From positions 1 through 57,753 of the forward strand of contig NZ_JAATHD010000033.1 of NCBI RefSeq assembly GCF_011947265.1: 57,753 nucleotides of DNA, read 5' to 3'. The position numbers and the translations under genes were made by a program. Below the pieces are notes generated by a model. That model saw only the letters and a program-made list of their open reading frames with translations. It was not told where the DNA came from and searched no databases. This document shows positions 43,917 to 51,036 of the stretch, piece by piece; within the stretch, counting starts at the first letter, position 1; every line of letters starts with the position of its first letter. This DNA comes from Paenibacillus sp. HB172176 (GTDB lineage Bacteria > Bacillota > Bacilli > Paenibacillales > Paenibacillaceae).

Positions 43917-44292
43917 TAGTCGAAAAATTTGACTAAGAAGAGCTAAGCAATGCCGACAGAGCGCTGCAAGTCGAGAAAATCGACTTGGAGGAGCGAAACA
44001 GAGCCGGCAGAGCGCCGCAAGTCGAGAAAATCGACTTGGAGGAGCGAAAAAGCGCCGACAGAGCGCTGCAAGTCGAGAAAATCGACTTGGAGAAGCGAAA
44101 CAGAGCCGGCAGAGCGTCGCAAGTCGAAAAATTCGACTTGGAAGAGCGAAACAGAGCCGGCAGAGCGCTGCAAGTCGAAAAAATCGACTTGGAAGAGCGA
44201 AACAGAGCCGGCAGAGCGTCGCAAGTCGAAAAATTCGACTTGGAAGAGCAAAACAGAGCCGACGGAACGCCACAAGCTGAGCTACAGCAGCC
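43917..44292. repeat. 51-bp tandem hairpin array 2 (seven hairpins plus a degenerate unit)
   Basis: Hairpins start at 43917, 43968, 44019, 44070, 44121, 44172 and 44223, all 51 bp apart; a degraded AAGCTGAGCT unit starts on register at 44274. The main form is AAGTCGAGAAAATCGACTT, with variants AAGTCGAAAAATTCGACTT and AAGTCGAAAAAATCGACTT. The first unit is TAGTCGAAAAATTTGACTA, where both outer bases changed together so pairing is kept. The 32-bp link (GGAGGAGCGAAACAGAGCCG...) is a distant relative of array 1's link. Open frames on both strands lack ribosome sites. The rest of 43594-44513 shows no gene. Confidence 0.93.
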
Positions 44293-44513
44293 AAAGGAAT
44301 TACAACCTTAATGCTACCATTTGCTTCCTAACTCGTATATAATGTAGGAGTTGGTCAAGCTGACAAGGCAGGTAAGATTAAAGCGTGCCTTGGGGCTGGC
44401 TCATGAGCAGGCAAGTCCAAGCGCTCGCTTCACAAGAGAAATCGCGTAAGAAAGCAGCGAGTTGTAGAGAATGCATTTTATCAGCACTTTCAAGATAGGG
44501 AGGACGTTGGAGA

Positions 44514-45434
44514 ATGGAACAAATCATTGTTCGCATGAATGAAGTAACGAAGCGAATTGGCAGCCGGACGATCATTGATAAGCTGACGCTGGATATTCCG
44601 CTTGGCGAGGTCTTCGGCTTCCTCGGACCGAACGGTTCAGGCAAGACAACGACGATTCGCATGATGGTGGGCCTGATGAAGCTGACCTCGGGAGAAATTA
44701 ACATTGACGGGCATAGCATTACGAAGGAATATGAGAAGGCGATTCGCCATGTCGGTGCAATTGTCGAGAATCCGGAGATGTATAAGTATCTGTCCGGTTA
44801 TCGCAATCTGATTCATTACGCGCGCATGATTCCTGGCATTACCTCGCATCGTGTCAAGGAAGTCGTGCAGTTGGTCGGACTCGAGGCGCGCATTCACGAT
44901 AAGGTGAAAACCTATTCCCTTGGCATGAGACAGCGGCTTGGCGTTGCTCAAGCACTCTTACATAAACCGAAATTATTAATTTTGGACGAACCGACGAACG
45001 GTCTCGACCCTGCCGGCATTCGAGAGCTCCGCGATTATTTGCGAAGGCTTGCGAAGGAGGAGGGCATTGCAGTATTCGTCTCGAGTCATCTCCTGTCCGA
45101 GATGGAGCTCATGTGCGACCGCGTTGCCATTATCCAGAACGGCAAGCTGATCGATGTTCGAGCCATTCAAGGCCAGAAGGACGAGATTGTCCAAACTCGC
45201 AGAATATTGGAGGTTGAAGACGCAGATGCAGCCGTTTCGACATTAGCTGCGTCGGAGCAGCCTGCCGAGAAGCTCGCACCGAATCTAATTACTATTCTGG
45301 CAAATAAAGAAACGACGGCAGAAGCGAACGCAATACTGGTGAAGGCCGGACTGAAAGTATATGGCATCCGTGAAGATGTGAAATCCTTGGAGGATCAATT
45401 CCTGGAAGTAACGGGGGGCGAGAGAATTGGCTGA
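44514..45434 (+). CDS. ABC transporter ATPase, BcrA-like
   Basis: A 306-residue ATPase subunit. Walker A is GPNGSGKTTTIRMM, the Q-loop is in GAIVENPEMYKYLSG, the signature is YSLGMRQRLGVAQAL, Walker B is LLILDEPTNGLDP and the switch His is in VFVSSHLLSEMELM. The ~75-residue C-terminal extension (RRILEVEDADAAVSTLAAS) is typical of ABC-2 type exporters for antibiotics or lipids such as the bacitracin-resistance group. AGGGAGGACG precedes the ATG. Its stop overlaps the start of the permease gene by 8 nt. The substrate is unknown. Confidence 0.94.
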   Translation: MEQIIVRMNEVTKRIGSRTIIDKLTLDIPLGEVFGFLGPNGSGKTTTIRMMVGLMKLTSGEINIDGHSITKEYEKAIRHVGAIVENPEMYKYLSGYRNLIHYARMIPGITSHRVKEVVQLVGLEARIHDKVKTYSLGMRQRLGVAQALLHKPKLLILDEPTNGLDPAGIRELRDYLRRLAKEEGIAVFVSSHLLSEMELMCDRVAIIQNGKLIDVRAIQGQKDEIVQTRRILEVEDADAAVSTLAASEQPAEKLAPNLITILANKETTAEANAILVKAGLKVYGIREDVKSLEDQFLEVTGGERIG

Positions 45435-46230
45435 TTATTTCAATCTAGTGCTGAATGAGAATATGAAGATTTATCGCAGAACCCGTACCTACGTAATGAT
45501 GCTGCTCTTGGTTGCGGCTGTATTAATCATTTCCGTATTGTGGGCCGTATTCGGCGGAACGGATGAATCGATGTGGGATGTGGCATTCATTGAATCCTCC
45601 GTCCTGTTCGTGCTGGTTACGATTCTTACTGTTGTAGTTGCGGCAAGCGGAGTAGCCGAGGAATTCACGTCGGGGACGATCAAGCTTCTCTTAATAAGGC
45701 CATGGTCCCGTTCGAAAATATTGCTCTCCAAATATATAGCGATTATCCTATTCGCTGTCATGCTGGCCGTACTGCTGTTCGCAAGCACAATACTTATCAA
45801 TTGGATCATATTCGGCTTGATTGGCGGTACAGACACCGCGTCGACCATCACGAACGATATCTCGAATAATAATGATTCGATTTTCGTATTCATGCTCAAA
45901 TATTACGGACTAACTCTGCTGTCGTCTATCGTTACGGTAACTATGGCCTTTATGCTGTCTACCCTGTTCCGCAGCAGCGGTCTGGCAATCGGCATTTCCC
46001 TATTCTTATTGTTAATTGTGAAGAACTCCGTCGCATTGCTCTTGGGCCTGGATTATAAGTGGATCGACTACATTTTGTTTATCCATCTTGATCTTGTGCA
46101 ATATCTGGTCGACAGTCCAATGCGTGAGGGAATGACGCTTGGCTTCTCACTGGGCGTGCTGGCTGCCTATTACATTATCTTCATGGCGCTTACCTTCTAT
46201 GTGTTCAACAAACGAGACGTGGCAGCGTAA
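45427..46230 (+). CDS. ABC-2 type transporter permease
   Basis: A 267-residue membrane protein with six predicted helices (for example YVMMLLLVAAVLIISVLWAVF, ILFAVMLAVLLFASTILINWIIF, GLAIGISLFLLLIVKNSVALLL). A conserved-looking segment before helix 2 is GVAEEFTSGTIKLLLIRPWSRSKILLSKY, the usual coupling region of ABC-2 permeases. The start is TTG inside the end of the ATPase gene, with GGGGGGCGAGA upstream, so the two are translationally coupled and surely form one transporter. Confidence 0.92.
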   Translation: MADYFNLVLNENMKIYRRTRTYVMMLLLVAAVLIISVLWAVFGGTDESMWDVAFIESSVLFVLVTILTVVVAASGVAEEFTSGTIKLLLIRPWSRSKILLSKYIAIILFAVMLAVLLFASTILINWIIFGLIGGTDTASTITNDISNNNDSIFVFMLKYYGLTLLSSIVTVTMAFMLSTLFRSSGLAIGISLFLLLIVKNSVALLLGLDYKWIDYILFIHLDLVQYLVDSPMREGMTLGFSLGVLAAYYIIFMALTFYVFNKRDVAA

Positions 46231-46315
46231 GACCTGATCAGGCTATATTCAGCGTCTTATGGGCTAAGCAAAGTGATATAGATTCAACCAAATGAAGCAG
46301 ATAAGACAAAAAAAT

Positions 46316-46356
46316 GCCGTCCCCGGCACTCCCAAGTGGGGAGCGAAGGGGACGGC
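46316..46356. terminator. Terminator between ABC permease and bactofilin genes
   Basis: GCCGTCCCC pairs with GGGGACGGC. It is A-rich on the left (AAAAAAAT) and TTCTTTCC on the right, so it can act on both converging transcripts. Confidence 0.85.
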
Positions 46357-46410
46357 TTCTTTCCGTTTGCAGAAAAGTTACGACTACAAGTCGTGTCATA
46401 GAGCAGGCGT

Positions 46411-46839
46411 TTAGCCGGCTTGTCTGGATTTCTTCTGTTCTTGCTGCGGCTCAGTTTTTGCAATGGCCTCGTCGTTGGACTTAAGCTTTGCTGCGGGAAG
46501 AGGCTCCATATGGCAGCTCCCGTTAATTAATCCGCCATCCTGGATAATCAGAGAATGAGCCTTAACGTTGCCTGTAATCTGCCCGGACGAGGTGATGATG
46601 AGTCTGCCCTTCGTCTCAATATCGCCAAACAGTCTGCCTGCAAGTGTAATATCATGTGCGATGATATTGGAGCGAGCGACGCCGCACTCTCCTATTATGA
46701 CATCGCCCTTGCATTCGATATCCCCGCGATACTCTCCTTCAATGCGAAGATTGGCTTCGCTGACCATCTTGCCTTCCGCTATCGTACCCTGACCTATCAA
46801 TGTGTCAGCCGCTGCAAGCCGCTTGTTTTCCTTGAACAT
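46411..46839 (-). CDS. Bactofilin (polymer-forming cytoskeletal protein)
   Basis: A 142-residue protein with the bactofilin beta-helix. DTLIGQGTIAEGKMVSEANLRIEGEYRGDIECKG shows the regular hydrophobic/Gly pattern, ending ITGNVKAHSLIIQDGGLINGSCHME. Polar tails flank the core, as usual. Bactofilins form filaments that position envelope enzymes. The ATG at 46839 is chosen because GAGGAGG is 9 nt upstream; an ATG two codons earlier is only 3 nt away. The gene follows the M23 peptidase gene by 67 nt on the same strand, a pairing also known in other bacteria where both shape the cell wall. Confidence 0.92.
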   Translation of the reverse strand: MFKENKRLAAADTLIGQGTIAEGKMVSEANLRIEGEYRGDIECKGDVIIGECGVARSNIIAHDITLAGRLFGDIETKGRLIITSSGQITGNVKAHSLIIQDGGLINGSCHMEPLPAAKLKSNDEAIAKTEPQQEQKKSRQAG

Positions 46840-46906
46840 GAGCATGTACCTCCTCAGCCTGTGCAAATAGGTGGTCGATCAGATTCCCTGTCTGAAGGAA
46901 GATGCA

Positions 46907-47998
46907 TTAGTTGTTTTGAGCGAAATAAGGAAGCGGATTGACAGGTTCGTTCTTCTGCATAATTTGAAAATGCAAATGAGATCCCGTGCTTCTGCCGCTG
47001 GAGCCGAGCAGTCCGATCTTCTCGCCGCGCACGACAACGTCGCCTTCCCGCGCTTCGATCTGCAGCAGATGCATATAGACCGTCTGCAGGCCTCCAAGAT
47101 GATCGATGATGATATATTTGCCGAGCTGACTGTCATAGCCGCTCTCGGACACCGTGCCGTCCGCCGCGCTGAACACCGCATCTCCGCTGGAGCCATTAAT
47201 GTCAATACCCGCATGAAATGCCGTTCTGCCGGTGAACGGATCTCTGCGGTAACCGAAGCCAGAAGTGAGCTGCTTCGATTTTGTCGGCCAATAGGATGGA
47301 TAGGCATCCACAACCTTCCGTTTGTTCTGCGCGAGCCTTAGCGTCTGCTCCATCGAGCTCTCCATCGCATCGACCATCTCGCTTAGCGCTTTCAAATCGA
47401 CGGTCGCATTCCTTGCTAGCGTCGACATTCGGTAGATGGATTGTTCGGTTGCACTCAGTGGTACCGCAGTACGGCGATTGCCGTTAACCGTTGTCGACAA
47501 AGCCTGCACCCGAGGACTCGTCGTTCCCCAGTTTACGCCGTCTTCAAGCGAATTCGTCGCGGAGGATTCGCTTTTCCCTCCGGCAATTCCCGATCCGGCA
47601 GGCATGTCATTGGTGCCATACTTCTCAATAAAGGCTTTGAGCTTGCTCTCCAGCACGTCAAGCTCGCTCATCTTGTCTTTCATGGATTGCGCTTGCCTGC
47701 TCAGTTCAAGCAAGTCCTGCTGAAGAGAGACGATGGCATCGTCCTTCTCGGAGACGGTCTCCTTCATCCCCGCAATCGTTCGGGTGTACTGTGCTGACTG
47801 CTCCTCCAGCTGATTCTCGAGCTGTCTCAGCTCGTAGGCGGCCTTCATCTGAAGGCCGGCGATACAGCCTGCGACTGCCACAATCGCAGCGACCGGCGCC
47901 GCAAGCACCGATCGTTTCGATATCGAGAATTGCTTGACGTTTTTGTCGGCACCGCGCATGACCACAAATGACCAAGGGGGCCTCCGCACTCTTTTCAC
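46907..47998 (-). CDS. Membrane-anchored M23 metallopeptidase with coiled coil
   Basis: A 363-residue envelope protein. One N-terminal membrane helix (SVLAAPVAAIVAVAGCIAGL) is followed by a coiled coil (about 53-125, LENQLEEQSAQYTRTIAGMKETVSEKDD), a linker, and a C-terminal LytM domain with zinc ligands in FHAGIDINGSSGD (H and D) and GSHLHFQI (HxH). It probably cuts peptidoglycan cross-links. The start is GTG at 47998, with AAGGAG 7 nt upstream. It is the first gene of a pair with the bactofilin; the ligase-like gene ends 87 bp before it on the same strand. Confidence 0.92.
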   Translation of the reverse strand: MKRVRRPPWSFVVMRGADKNVKQFSISKRSVLAAPVAAIVAVAGCIAGLQMKAAYELRQLENQLEEQSAQYTRTIAGMKETVSEKDDAIVSLQQDLLELSRQAQSMKDKMSELDVLESKLKAFIEKYGTNDMPAGSGIAGGKSESSATNSLEDGVNWGTTSPRVQALSTTVNGNRRTAVPLSATEQSIYRMSTLARNATVDLKALSEMVDAMESSMEQTLRLAQNKRKVVDAYPSYWPTKSKQLTSGFGYRRDPFTGRTAFHAGIDINGSSGDAVFSAADGTVSESGYDSQLGKYIIIDHLGGLQTVYMHLLQIEAREGDVVVRGEKIGLLGSSGRSTGSHLHFQIMQKNEPVNPLPYFAQNN

Positions 47999-48085
47999 AG
48001 ATTAGCTCCTTCCGGCCGGCAAGATAGTCGTACAGAACGTCCTATGACTATTTATTCCGGGAAGAGGCAAAACATACCTGAAATC

Positions 48086-50341
48086 TTAATCCAATGTGGC
48101 CATGGCCGCCTTCATCGAATCGGTGAAAGAGAAATCCCTGCCTTGCAATTGCTCGGGCGGAAGCTCCTCCAAGAGCTCGATTCTGCGATTCACTTCATCG
48201 CTGATCTCATGCATTCGCTGGGCGTATTCGGCAGCCTTGTCGCTCTGTTCCGTCGCAAGGGCGGCGGTTCTTGCCGCTGCGTAATTCGTCAAAGCCGCGT
48301 TATAGAAATTGATATCCCAAGGAAACTTTTTCAATGTCTCCTCAATAACCGGCAGCGATTCTTCCACCTGATTGCCCACATTCAGAAGGGTCAGCTTCTG
48401 CGTGAACAAGTCGCGGGAATGCTTGTCATAACGCTCGGCTTTGTTAATCGTTTCTTCGGCAAGCATCAGATATTGCTGTTCATGATTCTGATCATAAGCT
48501 TGCATGAGCCAGCTCGCCTTGGTTACGGCATAAGTGGGCTGATTCGGCGAGATGCTTATTGATTTGTCCAGACCGTCAATAAGCTGATTGAAAGGCGTTT
48601 GCTTCTGAGCGAGCGAAATCGTCTTGTAGAAATTCGATACAGCGCGATTATGCTGAATCGTAACCGCTAACGTTACAATAGCCAAGAGCGCCAGGCATGC
48701 TGGATAGATAGCTTGCTGCCAGCTCTTCATCATGCGCTGGTCCATGCGCGAAATGACAAGCTTCTCGCTGAAGGGCGCGATCATGCAACCAAGCGAGACG
48801 AAAACAATCGCTCCGATATACACATAGCTCATATCGAAGTCGATGGCGCTGTGCGCAAGCAAGGTAAGAGCGAAGATATAGAAGACGAGGTGACTGCCGC
48901 GCAGCTCCGGATGTCGAATATGGGATCGGATATAGAGATAGAAGATATATGCGAACAAGGCAAGCATGATAAGCAAGCCAAGCCAGCCAATCTCGACCAG
49001 CGTCTGAACATAGAAGCTGTGCGCTTGGCGGCTCTCGTAAGGATTGTTCTGATATTGCTCGTAGATGGCCTGCCATGCAGCGCCGCCGGCTCCGATAATC
49101 GGATAATCCTTCGATGTCTTCAAGCCATCCTTGTAGAAGGTAAGGCGCTCCAGCACGCTGTGCTGCTGGAAGTTAATTGTCTCCAGGCGCGCTGCAAGCT
49201 CTCCAGGAAGCAGGCTGCGAACAGCAGGACTCGCGAGAAGCAGCGCCGCCGCAAGAACGCCAACTACGATAATCGCTGCAGGAATGAGGACGGTTGTCCA
49301 TTTGCGCTCTGCGAAAGCAGCTGTTTTGCTTGCAACCCATGAATCGAGCTTGGAATGATATACCCAGACGAAGGCGACCGTGACCGCCATCGCCAGAAGC
49401 AGCAGTCCCCAACACTGCAGCGGCAGCTTGTCGAACATCGAGATGGTCGTAGCATCCGCCTTTGTTTCGTTCGGCAGCACGATGGCAGAGATCGCATCAG
49501 CATTGGAAGAAAGCTTGGGCAGAACAACCATAGAGATGATCACTGCAATGCCCATGTAGAGGAAATAGGCGATCTGCTTCGAGAAGCGGAGCAGCGGCAC
49601 AATGAGCAGCACAACCACAGGAATTACAACAATCGCGCCGCGGGAATAAGTCAGCATGAACGAGATCCATAGCGGCGCCAGCATGGCGGCATTCAAGAGC
49701 CGAACGTAGTTTTTTGAGCTGTGAACTGCATAATACGCGCTGGCCAGGAAGAGGGCGATAAGCAGACCAGCGTAGGTGTTCGGATATTGGAAGACAGAAG
49801 ATAAGCGATATTGGCCCGAAGCGAGCCAGACCGCGTCTTTATAATAGTTTTGGCCGAACAGATTGAAGATGCCGAACCAGACGATAATGCCTCCGGCAAC
49901 CATCAGGCCGCCTTCCATTAGCGTGCGAGTTGAATTAGACTGCGCGGAATAGATTGCAGTTATGAACAATGCTGCCAGCAGCATGCAGATAATAACCTTC
50001 AAGCTGGCGTAGTAGCTGGAAACCGCCGAGAAATAAGAAATCCAGTAGATCAGGGGCATGAATATGACAGCAATCGACAAAATGCCGACATGACTATTCA
50101 GCCTCCAGCCGCGTACCAGATAAATGGCAGGAATGAACAAAAGAATGAGGCCATAGATCGCTGCTTTATAAATCCGAGCTTCGAAGCCGACTTGATTGCC
50201 ATTGAACAAGCCTTGTTGATATGGAAGGATGAGGAAAAATAGAGCGATTCCCGCTGCTCCCAGCCACCACAGGAACCCAACCTCCGTTTTGCCCAAATTG
50301 CTTTGATAATTGCGTTTCTTTGACTTTGCGCTTGCGCCCAT
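48086..50341 (-). CDS. O-antigen ligase/polymerase-like membrane protein with TPR-like tail
   Basis: A 751-residue protein. About 12 membrane helices (20-560) contain the Wzy/WaaL landmarks VFQYPNTYAGLLIALFLA, FMLTYSRGAIVVIPVV and, in the large outside loop, RLTFYKDGLKTSKDYPIIGAGGAAWQAIYEQYQ and AHSFYVQTLVEIGWLG. The C-terminal ~170 residues (ISPNQPTYAVTKASWLMQAYDQ) look like TPR helices. Such proteins polymerise or attach surface glycans. The substrate, perhaps the secondary wall polymer that holds SLH proteins, is inference. A frameshifted relative lies at 53312-54806. Confidence 0.88.
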   Translation of the reverse strand: MGASAKSKKRNYQSNLGKTEVGFLWWLGAAGIALFFLILPYQQGLFNGNQVGFEARIYKAAIYGLILLFIPAIYLVRGWRLNSHVGILSIAVIFMPLIYWISYFSAVSSYYASLKVIICMLLAALFITAIYSAQSNSTRTLMEGGLMVAGGIIVWFGIFNLFGQNYYKDAVWLASGQYRLSSVFQYPNTYAGLLIALFLASAYYAVHSSKNYVRLLNAAMLAPLWISFMLTYSRGAIVVIPVVVLLIVPLLRFSKQIAYFLYMGIAVIISMVVLPKLSSNADAISAIVLPNETKADATTISMFDKLPLQCWGLLLLAMAVTVAFVWVYHSKLDSWVASKTAAFAERKWTTVLIPAAIIVVGVLAAALLLASPAVRSLLPGELAARLETINFQQHSVLERLTFYKDGLKTSKDYPIIGAGGAAWQAIYEQYQNNPYESRQAHSFYVQTLVEIGWLGLLIMLALFAYIFYLYIRSHIRHPELRGSHLVFYIFALTLLAHSAIDFDMSYVYIGAIVFVSLGCMIAPFSEKLVISRMDQRMMKSWQQAIYPACLALLAIVTLAVTIQHNRAVSNFYKTISLAQKQTPFNQLIDGLDKSISISPNQPTYAVTKASWLMQAYDQNHEQQYLMLAEETINKAERYDKHSRDLFTQKLTLLNVGNQVEESLPVIEETLKKFPWDINFYNAALTNYAAARTAALATEQSDKAAEYAQRMHEISDEVNRRIELLEELPPEQLQGRDFSFTDSMKAAMATLD

Positions 50342-50515
50342 GCTTATGTACTCCTTATCTCTGTAGAATCTATCAATTATTTGGAAACAGTCCTTCTAGT
50401 ATTCTAACAAATGGGAGGGGGGAAAGCTATATGCAGAAAATGCGATTGTCGTATGGTACAATTTGTAATACAACTGAATGATAACTTTATCATTGTAGTA
50501 TCGGAGGTCATTACA

Positions 50516-50704
50516 TTGAAAAGTAGAATACCGTTGTCCTTTTTTACGTTAGGAGTACTTTTCCTGCTTTGTTTTGGACTTATTCCAATTATTCGACTGT
50601 TTACAATTCCACCAGGCATCTCTGGCAACGGGAACTTAGGGATAATACCTATCGTTATTCTCTTAGTTGTGTTTCTGTTATTTACTGCGAATTTTTTGTT
50701 GTAG
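50516..50704 (+). CDS. Small two-helix membrane protein, first half of a split gene
   Basis: 62 residues with two membrane helices (FFTLGVLFLLCFGLIPIIRLF and IIPIVILLVVFLLFTANFLL). The start is TTG with GGAGG 8 nt upstream. The frame stops at TTG-TTG-TAG, directly after a T TTT TTG heptamer. A -1 slip there continues into the frame at 50698-50997, which has two more helices. No family is recognised. Base composition is AT-rich compared with the surroundings. Confidence 0.55.
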   Translation: MKSRIPLSFFTLGVLFLLCFGLIPIIRLFTIPPGISGNGNLGIIPIVILLVVFLLFTANFLL

Positions 50705-50997
50705 TTATACGGTCATCAATATCCAATAAGTCGTTATTTACAATGATTATGTTGTTTCTTCTTGTAATCGTTCTTATGTCATATTTGGAAATTAAGTATG
50801 CTAGAGGATGTATCGCTAAGCTTGGAGGAGCAACCACCAAGCTCGAATCTATAATATATAGATATCCATGGCTAAACCAATATACAAATACGATATTTTT
50901 TAACGTCTATACACTACTGCTATCTGTTTCAATAGTCATGATATTGGCAGCAAGTATTAAGTTGCTAAAAAATGATGACGAAAAGCCAGAGTCCTAG
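50698..50997 (+). pseudogene. Second half of the split membrane gene (reached by -1 frameshift)
   Basis: About 100 codons open to TAG at 50997. They encode two membrane helices (MIMLFLLVIVLMSYLEI and IFFNVYTLLLSVSIVMILAASIKLL) around a charged loop (KYARGCIAKLGGATTKLE). The only ATG that could start it, at 50743, has no ribosome site. It therefore seems to need the upstream half, either by programmed -1 frameshifting or because one T was lost from the T6 run. A four-helix product of about 160 residues is inferred. Confidence 0.5.
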
Positions 50998-51028
50998 AAT
51001 AAGTATTCTAAGACTCTGGCTTTTTTTT
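50981..51028. terminator. Strong terminator after the split membrane gene
   Basis: AAAAGCCAGAGTC pairs with GACTCTGGCTTTT, with inner TAGAAT/ATTCTA and a T8 tail; A-rich on the left, so it can also serve the SLH gene at 51037. Confidence 0.92.
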
Positions 51029-51036
51029 CTACTATA

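Noticed and set aside
43899..44342. Open frames on both strands over array 2
   Set aside because: Same reasons as array 1; several frames are open at once and none has a start signal.
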